This document shows, one piece after another, positions 8,908 through 17,228 of a DNA stretch of 64,000 nucleotides. Made by a program: the position numbers and the translations under genes. Source of the DNA: Candidatus Acidiferrum typicum. Its GTDB lineage: Bacteria; Acidobacteriota; Terriglobia; Acidiferrales; UBA7541. Every line of letters begins with the position of its first letter. The first letter of the stretch is position 1. The stretch covers positions 1 to 64,000 of the forward strand of contig JAOAPV010000037.1 of the NCBI GenBank assembly GCA_025463055.1, read 5' to 3'. The notes beneath the pieces are model-generated. The model saw nothing but the letters and a program-made list of their open reading frames with translations. It searched no databases and was not told where the DNA came from.

Positions 8908-9441
8908 ATGAAGGCGGCTTGCAACCATTGCGGCATGGAGCACGTCCTGAAGGACGCGGAAGTCGCCGCGCACAGTAAGGTCCAGTTTCACTGCTCGAAG
9001 TGCCGGCAAACCACAGTGGTGGAGATAAAGCTGCGCCCCGATCAGACTATGGTAATTTCGCCGCTGCCTTCCTTCGCGCGCAGTAATGCGAACCGTTCCA
9101 ACATGAATTTGCTTCCGGAAGAGGACGGTTTGAAGCTGGCTGCGAATAAGGCAGCGATTCTCACGGTCATATCCGGCCCGGCGAAGGGCGCAGTGCACAA
9201 TCTGAAAAATTCCCGCGTGATTCTGGGTCGCGAAGGCGCTGGCATCGTGCTGAACGACCAGGAAATTTCGCGTCACCACTGTCTAATCGAAGTGCGCGAC
9301 AATTACGCCAACCTAAAAGACCTCGACTCAACCAACGGCACATTCTTCGAAGAAGAACGAGTACGCGCCGCAATGCTGCAGGACGGCTCCGAATTTCGAA
9401 TCGGAAATAGCGTCATTCGCTTTACGCTCGCCTCGAAGTAG
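8908..9441 (+). CDS. Zinc-ribbon plus FHA domain protein
   Basis: 177 residues. The N-terminus carries a zinc-ribbon pair C5-xx-C8 and C29-xx-C32. Residues ~83-175 form an FHA domain with GREGAGIVLNDQEISRHHC and DLDSTNGTFFEEERV, holding the Gly-Arg, Ser-Arg-His and Asn-Gly residues that bind phosphothreonine. It is presumably a cytoplasmic reader of Ser/Thr kinase signalling; the kinase partner is not adjacent. The gene stands alone, divergent from the TPR gene, and is followed by glycosyltransferases on the same strand. Confidence 0.9.
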   Translation: MKAACNHCGMEHVLKDAEVAAHSKVQFHCSKCRQTTVVEIKLRPDQTMVISPLPSFARSNANRSNMNLLPEEDGLKLAANKAAILTVISGPAKGAVHNLKNSRVILGREGAGIVLNDQEISRHHCLIEVRDNYANLKDLDSTNGTFFEEERVRAAMLQDGSEFRIGNSVIRFTLASK

Positions 9442-9526
9442 CAAGACTCATCAGAACACAGTTGAACCTTAGGCTCTGCGGCAAGTCGTGAGATACTGGC
9501 GCAGATTCCTTAGTTCCTTTCTTCCG

Positions 9527-10303
9527 ATGAATCGCCTCTCTGTCTGCATCATCACGCTCAATGAAGAAGGAAATCTGCCGCGCGCGCTGGCTTCGCTGAA
9601 GGAAATTGCCGATGAAATTGTAGTGGTGGACTCCGGGAGCACGGACCGCACCTCGGAAATCGCCCGCGAATACGGCGCATCCTGGTTCGAACGTGCCTGG
9701 AGCAACTACGCCGACCAGAAAAACTACGCCGCGGAATGCGCCGCCAATGATTGGGTCTTTTCGATGGATGCCGACGAAGAGCTGAGCAGCCCGCTAAAAA
9801 CGTCCCTGCTCGCCTGGAAGAAGCACGCGCCCGAGTTTTGCGTCTACGAAGTCTCGCGTAAGACATTTTATCTTGGAGCTTGGATTGAACATTCCGGCTG
9901 GTATCCGGATTTTCAGCGGCGCTTATACCGGCGGGACGAGGCGGAATTTTTCGGTATGGTGCACGAATCCTTGCGTCACGCCGGCAAAATTGGCCGGCTG
10001 AGCGGCGACTTGCTGCATTACACGGTGCGCTCCTTTGAAGAGCACGAGGCGAACGTGGAGCGTTACACAACGCTCGCGGCGCAGCAAATGTTTGCGGAAG
10101 GCAAGCGCAACTGGAAAGGCGCGATGTGGTTTGCGCCGGCGTGGAGCTGGTTTCAGAATTTCGTGTTGCGCGGGGGATTCATGGACGGCTATCGCGGCGC
10201 GCTTATCGCGAAAATGGCCGCCCGGGCGGTACGTCTCAAGTACGCCAAGCTCGGCAAGTTGGTCCGCGCCACTCACGACGGCAGCCCCGAGGCCGCGCCG
10301 TGA
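9527..10303 (+). CDS. Family 2 glycosyltransferase, WaaE/KdtX-like
   Basis: The start MNRLSVCIITLNEE fits the family, and the upstream in-frame GTG at 9488 has no better ribosome binding site. The GT-A fold is shown by VVVDSGSTDRTSEIA and the metal-binding FSMDADEE (DxD). The C-terminal HYTVRSFEEHEANVERYT and the end of the protein are like the lipopolysaccharide-core beta-1,4-glucosyltransferase WaaE. It likely transfers a sugar to LPS core on the cytoplasmic face. It overlaps the next gene by four bases. Confidence 0.85.
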   Translation: MNRLSVCIITLNEEGNLPRALASLKEIADEIVVVDSGSTDRTSEIAREYGASWFERAWSNYADQKNYAAECAANDWVFSMDADEELSSPLKTSLLAWKKHAPEFCVYEVSRKTFYLGAWIEHSGWYPDFQRRLYRRDEAEFFGMVHESLRHAGKIGRLSGDLLHYTVRSFEEHEANVERYTTLAAQQMFAEGKRNWKGAMWFAPAWSWFQNFVLRGGFMDGYRGALIAKMAARAVRLKYAKLGKLVRATHDGSPEAAP

Positions 10304-11403
10304 AGGTGCTGCTCGTCGATCTGGAGACAGAATGGCGGGGCGGGCAAAACCAAGCATTGTTGCTGCTGAAGGGATTGCGGGATCGAGGGCACGAAGCAGA
10401 GTTGGTTACGGCCCACAGTTCCGCGCTGGGTGAACGCGCGAGAACCGCCGGCACGCCCGTTCATTTGACCTCGCGTGGCTTCTTTCGTGTAGCCGCCGCT
10501 CAAAAGGTTCGCAATGTGTTGCGCAACGGAAAATTCGATCTCGTTCACGCAAATGAAGCGCATGCGGTTACTGCCGTGTGGCTCGCGCTTTGGCAGCGGC
10601 GCGAGGCTTCACGCGTTCCGTTTGTGATCTCGCGACGCGTCGGTTATCCGATCGGCAAAGCTTCCCTAGCACAGGCGCGGTATCGAACGGCGGCGCGAAT
10701 TGTTGCCAACTCAAAATGGGTGGCGGAACAAGCGGCCGCTTCCGGCGCGCCTCGCGAAAAACTCAGCGTTGTTTACGAAGGCGCGGAGATTCCGCCGCGA
10801 TTTACAGCCGAACAGCGGCAACATGCCCGAGCCCGATGGGGAATCTCGCAGTCCACAAAACTTCTGGGTTGCGTCGGCGTGCTGCTTCCGGACAAAGGCC
10901 AAGAATGGCTGATTCGCGCGCTGGCGGAAATGAAAAGGGAATTTCCTGGAACCAAACTGTTGCTGGCTGGCGACGGACCTTGTCGTGCTCAACTCGAAGC
11001 ACTTGGCCGCGAGCTTGGCCTCGCCGACGATGTAATTTTCGCCGGTTTTGTTAGAGACGTAGAGAATGTTTACGCCGCACTTGATGTTTTTCTGCTTCCA
11101 TCTTTCTTTGAAGCACTGAACAATTCCCTTCTCGCCGCGATGGCCTACGAAATTCCGTCCATTGCATTCAATAAGGGCGCGCTCGGAGAGATTATTGAGA
11201 ACGGCAAGAGCGGATTGCTGGTTTCCGGGCCCGATGCTGCAGAAATTTCAGATGCGGCCCTAAAGATCCTACGAGATCACAATTTTGCGATGAGCCTGGG
11301 ACGGACTGGGCGAGCACGCATCGAGGAAAAGTTTTCTGCGGAAAAGATGGTTACTGGAATGATTCAGGTCTACGAGGAATCCCTTCGCGGCAAGGCTGTG
11401 TAA
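10300..11403 (+). CDS. Family 4 glycosyltransferase (GT-B)
   Basis: The start is the GTG at 10300, which overlaps the TGA of the preceding gene (GTGA), so translation is probably coupled. The product begins MKVLLVDLETEWRGGQNQAL. The Rossmann-type C-terminal half has LLGCVGVLLPDKGQEWLI, LAGDGPCRAQLEALG and the donor-binding motif SFFEALNNSLLAAMAYEIP...GALGEII, in which E-x7-E is replaced by a nearby variant. Acceptor unknown; the context suggests LPS or another surface glycan made together with the GT2 enzyme. Confidence 0.88.
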   Translation: MKVLLVDLETEWRGGQNQALLLLKGLRDRGHEAELVTAHSSALGERARTAGTPVHLTSRGFFRVAAAQKVRNVLRNGKFDLVHANEAHAVTAVWLALWQRREASRVPFVISRRVGYPIGKASLAQARYRTAARIVANSKWVAEQAAASGAPREKLSVVYEGAEIPPRFTAEQRQHARARWGISQSTKLLGCVGVLLPDKGQEWLIRALAEMKREFPGTKLLLAGDGPCRAQLEALGRELGLADDVIFAGFVRDVENVYAALDVFLLPSFFEALNNSLLAAMAYEIPSIAFNKGALGEIIENGKSGLLVSGPDAAEISDAALKILRDHNFAMSLGRTGRARIEEKFSAEKMVTGMIQVYEESLRGKAV

Positions 11404-11450
11404 CGGCCTGCTCCACAAGTCTGGCGAGATACTCGGTTAAAGCTCCTAAA

Positions 11451-11503
11451 AAAGGACGAAGCGCCGAACGGCCTTCTCTTCCGTGCGACGCTTCAGATCC
11501 TTT
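11451..11503. terminator. Possible bidirectional terminator-like hairpin between convergent genes
   Basis: Nested pairings are visible: AAAGGA (11451-11456) with TCCTTT (11498-11503), GAAGCG (11458-11463) with CGCTTC (11489-11494), and ACGG with CCGT inside. The stem lies between the converging glycosyltransferase and PilZ genes and has A-rich sequence on one side and short T runs on the other. Internal loops make it weaker than a classical terminator. Confidence 0.3.
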
Positions 11504-11589
11504 GTAACTTATTTGCGCTAGTTATCTGACTTCTGTTCCGAACGTTTCCCTCCCTCCGCCCGACCGTTGGGCCAAGCTATCTCTGGGAT

Positions 11590-11895
11590 TCAAACAACCC
11601 ATCGCCCTTTGGTCTCGAGGAACTCCACGCCAACCGCATAGCCGTCGCCATGCAGTGGCTGGCAGTAGGCCACTCGAGCCGAGGAGCGAAACTCTCCGGT
11701 GCGCGATGCGAGGGTCAACTTCTCGCCCTTTTCCCAGTTGCGCACGCTGACTATGCGCGCGCCGCGCGCACTCACATTTTCCGTAAAGGTCGATTCGGTG
11801 CCGGGCGTCCGCCGATGACCGTCGAGGACAACGGGTATCTCCATCGGGATGCGCTTCTCGGCGCGAAAGAACGTATGGGTAGTCTTGAGCGGCAT
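11590..11895 (-). CDS. PilZ domain protein (c-di-GMP receptor)
   Basis: 101 residues, a single PilZ domain. The protein begins with RxxxR-like basic residues (FFRAEKRIPMEIPV), then has TENVSARGARIVS (the D/NxSxxG element, with Asn-Val-Ser-Ala-Arg-Gly) and a beta strand GYAVGVEFLE. These residues bind cyclic-di-GMP in the family. It lies 18 bp downstream of a diguanylate cyclase gene on the same strand, so writer and reader are probably co-transcribed. Confidence 0.82.
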   Translation of the reverse strand: MPLKTTHTFFRAEKRIPMEIPVVLDGHRRTPGTESTFTENVSARGARIVSVRNWEKGEKLTLASRTGEFRSSARVAYCQPLHGDGYAVGVEFLETKGRWVV

Positions 11896-11913
11896 GGCGG
11901 GGTTCGATCATCC

Positions 11914-13305
11914 TCACAGACACGCCGCAATGCGCGCGAGATTTTGCACGCTCGTCCCGCGGTTCTTCATGCGATATAAGGCGCGGTCCGCAGCGGCAAG
12001 CAATTTTTCGGGAGTGTCGCCGTCTTCCGGAAAGGCGGCGACGCCGGCGCTAACGGAGAGTGCCGGCGGTTCCGCCTCGGCGGCTAGCCGCTCGCGAACG
12101 CGTCCGACAACGCGCGCGGCAATATCGCGGCCAGCCTCCGGCAACACCAGCGCAAACTCGTCTCCGCCATAACGCGCAGCGGTATCGATGGCGCGCGAAT
12201 GGCTCCGCAAAATTTTTCCCAGGCGCACCAACGCGCGGCTCCCGGTCAAGTGCCCGAACTGATCGTTGATGGCTTTGAGGCCGTCCATATCGAGGAGCAC
12301 GACACTGAAGGCGCGCTGCGTGCGGCGCGAACGATCCAGCTCTGCTTCCAGCACGCTCAGCAGGCGGCGATAATTGGCGAGGCCGGTCAGTGGATCGCTG
12401 ACCGCCATCGAGCGGACTTGATCAAAAAGCCGCGCTTGATCCAGCAATGCGCCGGAGAGCATCACGACGTAGCTGATGGTCTTACTTGTCTCCGCCAGGA
12501 AAAAGGGGCCGTCGAAGAGTTGCCGCGAAAACATGGCGGCCAGATGGCAAACAACGTTCAAGGCCGCTACGCCGAAAAGCGAATAGTCGTACAAACTTGC
12601 TGCGCCTTTGCTGTTGTTGGAGGACAGGCGCTGCCGAAAATAGATCGCCGCGATGAGAAACAGGCTGGCTGGGAGCAGTTCCCAGGGACGCGAGAAAATG
12701 TGCGACGAATGCGCGACCGGAGTTGCCGGTGCGGCCAGAAATGCTGCGCTGGTGAGATACGCGGCCGTAGCTACAACCAGCAGAGCGCCCGCGGTTTCGC
12801 GGCTGGGCTGGCGCGCGGTAGGAATGTAGCGCTCAATTAAAATCGCTGCGAGCAGCATCACGCCTAGCAGCGTACGGCTGACCATCCAACCCATCGGGAT
12901 GCTGGTCATCGGCACTTGGCCGGACTGCAACTGATCGTTGAGGCCGAAGTAGCTAACGGTCTCAATAATTCCGGACAGCACGAAGCCGAAGGATAGAATC
13001 AGTGCGGTGCGATCATGTGTGCCACGGAAGCGCACCAAGGCGTTTGCCGCATAGCAAAAACTGATGAGCGTGCCGCCAATTTCCAGGTAAAGATAGGTTT
13101 GCGGATTGCCGGAAACCTCCCCGGAGCGCAGATAGAAGATCGAGCCGAGGAACAGAAGGCCCAAGCCTATTGTTGAGGCCAGCAGGAGTCGGGACTGTTC
13201 TTTCTTCCAGAATGTCAAAAGGCGTGCTGCTGCATCCGCGGCGCTCCAGTGCCGAGTCTGCAAGAAGCCTGTGATTGTCCCCCAACCGCCCACGAAAACC
13301 CCCAA
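11914..13305 (-). CDS. Membrane diguanylate cyclase (GGDEF)
   Basis: 463 residues. About eight hydrophobic helices fill residues ~35-300 as an integral membrane sensor of the MASE kind. The GGDEF domain follows (DPLTGLANYRRLLSVLE...YGGDEFALVLPE at about residue 380). The active-site GGDEF is intact, and an RxxD inhibitory site (RAID) lies five residues before it, so the enzyme should make c-di-GMP from GTP under product control. The signal sensed by the membrane part is unknown. It forms a two-gene unit with the PilZ gene. Confidence 0.92.
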   Translation of the reverse strand: MGVFVGGWGTITGFLQTRHWSAADAAARLLTFWKKEQSRLLLASTIGLGLLFLGSIFYLRSGEVSGNPQTYLYLEIGGTLISFCYAANALVRFRGTHDRTALILSFGFVLSGIIETVSYFGLNDQLQSGQVPMTSIPMGWMVSRTLLGVMLLAAILIERYIPTARQPSRETAGALLVVATAAYLTSAAFLAAPATPVAHSSHIFSRPWELLPASLFLIAAIYFRQRLSSNNSKGAASLYDYSLFGVAALNVVCHLAAMFSRQLFDGPFFLAETSKTISYVVMLSGALLDQARLFDQVRSMAVSDPLTGLANYRRLLSVLEAELDRSRRTQRAFSVVLLDMDGLKAINDQFGHLTGSRALVRLGKILRSHSRAIDTAARYGGDEFALVLPEAGRDIAARVVGRVRERLAAEAEPPALSVSAGVAAFPEDGDTPEKLLAAADRALYRMKNRGTSVQNLARIAACL

Positions 13306-13527
13306 ATGCCTACAAAGACCAACAACTAGCGGAGGAGTGCAAGTTCATCTCCGTTCTGGGATGGAATTTCGTTAGTTGTAAGCCACTGGAAGTGAGGGAC
13401 TTATAATCTGGGGGGTAATCAGCAAAGCACTTTCGTCGCGAGTCGAGACAAGGGACGCAAGGTGTGTCTCACCCGTACTCAATTCAGAAGAATACGCTTA
13501 CGTGGCGATCTGAACGATTTTGGCCGA

Positions 13528-13560
13528 GAGACGCGGTTTGTCTCAGTCTGAGACTGTCTC
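13528..13560. repeat. Alternating GAGAC/GTCTC inverted repeats
   Basis: GAGAC (13528-13532), GTCTC (13540-13544), GAGAC (13550-13554) and GTCTC (13556-13560) alternate, and GTCTCAGTCTGAGAC (13540-13554) is a perfect 15-base palindrome around one base. A GAGAC/GTCTC pair also occurs near 13445-13475. The region lies between the diguanylate cyclase start and the CDGSH gene end. Role unknown: it could be an operator or a small structured RNA. Confidence 0.4.
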
Positions 13561-13564
13561 ACTG

Positions 13565-13807
13565 CTAAAGGGTCGAAAGCTTAGGCTTAGGGGGAGCCAA
13601 CTCGCGGGCGACGACTGTGTCTGCAAAGCCGCAAGCCTTATGGCTACCGTCGCAAAAGGGCTTATTGGAGGATTGCCCGCAGCGGCATAGGCCTACGGTC
13701 GTTCGCCCCGCCAATCCGAAGGGCTTTCCTTCCGGATCGACGATCTCGAAATCGCCCTCGATACGAAGCGAGCCGTTATGGTTTACAGTGATCTTGGTCG
13801 CCGCCAC
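13565..13807 (-). CDS. CDGSH-type iron-sulfur protein
   Basis: 80 residues from the GTG at 13807, chosen because AGGAG lies five bases upstream; a longer reading to 13843 has no such site. The single CDGSH module CRCGQSSNKPFCDGSH has the three Cys and one His that bind a [2Fe-2S] cluster in mitoNEET-like proteins. The N-terminal part (NHNGSLRIEGDFEIVDPEG) forms the expected beta strands. It is probably a small cytoplasmic electron-transfer or redox-sensing protein. It lies 111 bp downstream of moeZ on the same strand. Confidence 0.9.
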   Translation of the reverse strand: MAATKITVNHNGSLRIEGDFEIVDPEGKPFGLAGRTTVGLCRCGQSSNKPFCDGSHKACGFADTVVARELAPPKPKLSTL

Positions 13808-13918
13808 TTTTTCTCCTAGGAACCGCACCCCATGATAGCGCACTCGAGGCAGATGCCCGTGCCTTTGCGCGAAAAGCGAACGCGTCTGCTACGGATATGT
13901 AATTCTACGGTCGTACGA

Positions 13919-15109
13919 TCAGTATTTCGGGACGGAGGGATCGACCTCGTCCGACCAGGCCAGGATGCCGCCCTTGAGATTCAAGATTTTGCGGAATCCG
14001 GCTTTGCGCAGGAAATCCACGGCTTCGGCGGAACGCTTGCCGCTGCGGCAATGTGCCACGATTTCGCGCGAAGAATCCAATTCGTGCACCCGGCGCGGAA
14101 GTTCGCCAAGCGGGATCAGATTGCCATTTAAATTGCAGATCTGGAATTCGTGGGGCTCGCGCACATCGAGAATGAAAAGATCGTCACCACGATCCAGGCG
14201 CGACTTCAACTCGCGCGGGGTAATCTCGGGAACTTGTACATTGGAGTCCGGCGCTTCTTCACCGCGTACGCCGCAGAATTCGTAGTAATCGATCAGCTTG
14301 TTTATCGTGCGATGCTCGCCGCACATCGGGCAGTTGGGGTTTTTGCGTAGCTTCAGCTCGCGGAATTTCATCGCTAGCGCGTCGAAGAGTAGCAAGCGAC
14401 CGGCGAGGCTGTCGCCGCGGCCTAGAATTAGCTTTATCGTTTCCATCGCCTGTAGTGAGCCGACGATTCCCGGCAGGACGCCTAGCACGCCGCCTTCTGC
14501 GCACGAAGGGACTAACCCGGGTGGTGGCGGTTCCGGATACAGGCACCGATAGCAGGGGCCTTCTGGCATCCCGAAGACCGTGACTTGCCCTTCGAATCGA
14601 AAAATGGAGCCGTACACGTTAGGCTTGCCAAGCAAGATGCACGCGTCGTTGACGAGGTAGCGGGTGGGGAAATTATCGGTGCCGTCGACTATGATGTCGA
14701 AATCCTTAAAGAGCTCCAGGGCATTGTCGCTGGTCAGCTTGGTCTCGAATGTGTCGATCTGAATGTCTGGATTAAGGCTGGAGAGGCGCTCGCGAGCAGC
14801 TTCGGTCTTGGGTTTGCCAACATCGCTGGAACCAAACGTAACCTGGCGCTGCAAGTTCGTGAGATCAACGACGTCGAAGTCCACAAGACCTAGCCTGCCA
14901 ACCCCGGCTGCGGCAAGGTACAGGCCTAGTGGCGCGCCCAATCCACCGGTGCCGATGAGCAACACCTTGGAGTTCTTGAGCTTGAGCTGACCTTCCATGC
15001 CCACCTCGGGCATGATCAAGTGGCGGCTGTAGCGGAGGATTTCCTCGTTCGAAAGGGTCGTCGCGTTGGCCGCTGGCGCGCCCGTCATTGGTTGTACTTT
15101 AGTTGCCAT
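13919..15109 (-). CDS. moeZ: Sulfur-carrier adenylyltransferase/sulfurtransferase (MoeB-rhodanese fusion)
   Basis: 396 residues. The E1-like domain (~20-270) has the ATP-binding GTGGLGAPLGLYLAAAGVG, DFDVVDLTNLQRQ and zinc-binding CPMCGE. The C-terminal rhodanese domain (~290-396) has active-site Cys354 in CRSGKRS. Enzymes of this architecture adenylate the C-terminal Gly of CysO/MoaD/ThiS-type carriers and pass sulfur to give a thiocarboxylate. AGGGG lies upstream of the ATG. It is the last gene of a cysM-mec-cysO-moeZ cluster, which points to CysO as its main client, while a role in molybdopterin synthesis is also possible. Confidence 0.93.
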   Translation of the reverse strand: MATKVQPMTGAPAANATTLSNEEILRYSRHLIMPEVGMEGQLKLKNSKVLLIGTGGLGAPLGLYLAAAGVGRLGLVDFDVVDLTNLQRQVTFGSSDVGKPKTEAARERLSSLNPDIQIDTFETKLTSDNALELFKDFDIIVDGTDNFPTRYLVNDACILLGKPNVYGSIFRFEGQVTVFGMPEGPCYRCLYPEPPPPGLVPSCAEGGVLGVLPGIVGSLQAMETIKLILGRGDSLAGRLLLFDALAMKFRELKLRKNPNCPMCGEHRTINKLIDYYEFCGVRGEEAPDSNVQVPEITPRELKSRLDRGDDLFILDVREPHEFQICNLNGNLIPLGELPRRVHELDSSREIVAHCRSGKRSAEAVDFLRKAGFRKILNLKGGILAWSDEVDPSVPKY

Positions 15110-15261
15110 AAAATTTCCCCTGAACCACCAGTCTAGTTCAAATCAGATGAAAAAGAACGTCAAGCGATGCAAGTCCGAGCGGTCTCCCCTGGAGCAAGCA
15201 AGCAGATCCCTCGCTTCCTCGGCATGACAGATTTGTGCAGGGATTTGTAATGGAGAACGAA

Positions 15262-15576
15262 TTAGGCGTGAGGGCGGCTACAACAACGACGCACGAGAGA
15301 GGATCCGCCAGCGATGGAAGGAACGATGCTGATGGTGTCGCCGTCTTTGGTGGGGGTATTTTCTTTTGCGAGGTAACGGATATCCTCGTCATTCACGTAG
15401 ACATTTACGAAGCTGCGCAGCTTCCCTTCTTCGGTAAACAAATGCTTGCGCAGGTCGCCGAATTCGGTGGTTAGCCGGCCCAACGCTTCGCCGACGGTTG
15501 CGGCCTTGACTTCCGTCGAATCGCGCTTTCCCGCGTACACACGCAGCGGCGTTGGAATAATTACCTTCACTCCCAT
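15262..15576 (-). CDS. cysO: CysO-like sulfur carrier with a C-terminal extension past Gly-Gly
   Basis: The start at 15576 (MGVKVIIPTPLRVYAGKRD) has GAGGAG nine bases upstream. The ubiquitin-like fold is of the MoaD/ThiS/CysO family. The functional Gly-Gly lies at residues 90-91 in SIVPSIAGG. In typical CysO the protein ends there, but here 13 more residues follow (SSLVRRCCSRPHA) before the stop. The Gly-Gly must be terminal to be adenylated by MoeZ and thiocarboxylated, so the tail must be removed. The JAMM peptidase encoded 20 bp upstream is the obvious candidate. Alternatively the tail reflects a recent stop loss. Confidence 0.88.
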   Translation of the reverse strand: MGVKVIIPTPLRVYAGKRDSTEVKAATVGEALGRLTTEFGDLRKHLFTEEGKLRSFVNVYVNDEDIRYLAKENTPTKDGDTISIVPSIAGGSSLVRRCCSRPHA

Positions 15577-15596
15577 AATGAATTTCTCCTCACGAA

Positions 15597-16085
15597 CTAC
15601 AACTTGGCCGCGCGATCGCGAATCGCAATTTCCTCGCAAGCATATTCCGAACGGTCGTCACTTAGTCGCCACGAAGTCATCTCCGCGGGTTTGCCGTTGG
15701 CCACGCTCACAATCACATAGCTATACCATGGCCAGGCATGCTCGCGGTCGTACTCGCTGGGCCGTGCCGGATGGTCCGGATGCGAATGATACCAGCCAAC
15801 GACCTCGAGCTTTTTTTCGCGAGCGGCTTTCTCCGCATCGCGCACATCTTCCGCGGTAACGGAAAAGCGATTGTGCGGTGAATCTTCCCGACGGTTCGTC
15901 AGCGGGTATAGCCCCTTGACCTCGCGCAAGGGCAATTGCACGCCGCCGGCCGTGGCCACGTCTCCATCCGCACCGTCGCGGCCCAGTAATGCGCCGCAAC
16001 ATTCATGTGGATAGGTCTCGGCACCGTGCTGGCGGATCTGCTGCGCGATTTCGGCGGTCATCTTCAATGTTGGCGCAGTGGCCAT
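15597..16085 (-). CDS. mec: JAMM/MPN+ metallopeptidase, Mec-like
   Basis: 162 residues with a complete JAMM site: Glu28 in YPHECCG, then His100-Ser-His102 and Ser110/Asp113 in HSHPDHPARPSEYD, the HxH-x7-S-x2-D pattern that binds zinc. In Mycobacterium, Mec cleaves cysteine from the CysO-Cys adduct; QbsD-type relatives trim C-terminal tails of QbsE-like carriers. Both jobs would be useful here, because CysO carries a tail. The gene starts two bases after the cysM stop and ends 20 bp before cysO. Cytoplasmic. Confidence 0.92.
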   Translation of the reverse strand: MATAPTLKMTAEIAQQIRQHGAETYPHECCGALLGRDGADGDVATAGGVQLPLREVKGLYPLTNRREDSPHNRFSVTAEDVRDAEKAAREKKLEVVGWYHSHPDHPARPSEYDREHAWPWYSYVIVSVANGKPAEMTSWRLSDDRSEYACEEIAIRDRAAKL

Positions 16086-16087
16086 AA

Positions 16088-17047
16088 TTAATACTCGTCC
16101 CAGAAACGTTCACTTAGGTATTTTGCGCCGGAATCGGCGAAAACCGTAACGATCACTGCATGCTGCTCTCGCGGAATTTTCTTCGCAACCGCGAAGCAGC
16201 CAGCCAGAGCGGCCGCGGCGCTTGGACTGACCAACAAACCTTCTTCGCGCGCGATGCGTTTGACGAGGCGATAGGCGTCTTCGGTACTGACGGCAATATC
16301 TTCATCGGCCAGCGTGTCGTCGTAAATTGCAGGACGAATCGCCGTTTCCATGTGCTTCCAGCCTTCGAGGCCGTGAAAGGATGCGTCCGGCTGCAAACTG
16401 ATGCAGCGAATCGCCGGATTCAATTCGCGCAAACGCCGCGTGGCTCCTACAAACGTGCCGCTAGTGCCCAGGCCGGCGACAAAATGCGTAATGCGCCCGG
16501 CAGTCTGCTCCCAAATTTCATTAGCAGTGCCACGATAGTGGGCTTGCCAGTTCGCCGGGTTGCTGTATTGGTCCGCGTAAAAGTATTTCTCGGGTTCGGC
16601 GCCGACGATTTTCTGGACGCGACGAATGGCGCCGTCCGTACCTTCATCGCCGGGCGTAAAGATTATCTCTGCGCCGAAGGCCCCCAAAATCCGTTTCCGC
16701 TCGTGTGAAGCGCTGTCCGGTACACAGAGCGCCACCGGATAACCCATGGCGGCGCCGATCATTGCGTACGCGATGCCCGTGTTGCCGCTGGTCGCGTCAA
16801 TAATCGTCTTTCCAGGCCGAAGCGCTCCGCTCGCCAGTCCCGCCTGAATCATGCTCAGGGCCGGGCGGTCCTTTACCGAGCCACCGGGATTGAACCATTC
16901 CGCCTTGGCTGCAAACTCGATCTTGGGGAACTCGTGCCCTACTCTCTCGAGACGAAGCAGTGGTGTATTTCCAATACGCTCGAGCACAGACTGCCCGATC
17001 GCACCGGAGGGGGTGCCAGATTCCCTTTTAGCCGTAGCTGCTGGCAT
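16088..17047 (-). CDS. cysM: PLP-dependent cysteine synthase, CysM type
   Basis: The ATG at 17047 (MPAATAKRE) is preferred to a TTG four codons upstream. Fold-type II PLP enzyme with Schiff-base Lys59 in NPGGSVKDRP, the phosphate-binding loop SGNTGIAYA and GLGTSGTFVGATRRLRE. It joins O-acetylserine or O-phosphoserine to a sulfur donor. Clustering with mec, cysO and moeZ argues that the donor is the CysO thiocarboxylate rather than free sulfide, as in M. tuberculosis CysM. First gene of the cluster; the 180 bp upstream should hold its promoter, but no clear boxes were seen. Confidence 0.93.
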   Translation of the reverse strand: MPAATAKRESGTPSGAIGQSVLERIGNTPLLRLERVGHEFPKIEFAAKAEWFNPGGSVKDRPALSMIQAGLASGALRPGKTIIDATSGNTGIAYAMIGAAMGYPVALCVPDSASHERKRILGAFGAEIIFTPGDEGTDGAIRRVQKIVGAEPEKYFYADQYSNPANWQAHYRGTANEIWEQTAGRITHFVAGLGTSGTFVGATRRLRELNPAIRCISLQPDASFHGLEGWKHMETAIRPAIYDDTLADEDIAVSTEDAYRLVKRIAREEGLLVSPSAAAALAGCFAVAKKIPREQHAVIVTVFADSGAKYLSERFWDEY

Positions 17048-17228
17048 GTTTGTTCCCAAAGATTAGACGCTCTCCCCAGCCAAATCCCAGCGCAGAACGA
17101 TGACAATCTTACTCTTGATTAGATGCACGGGCCAAACGTGCCGGTATTCGCCGAATCCCTTGAGGGTAGCGCGTCCAGGACCTTGAGCCGCACCGCTTTA
17201 CAGGCGCGCATCGCTTCCTTTACTCTGA

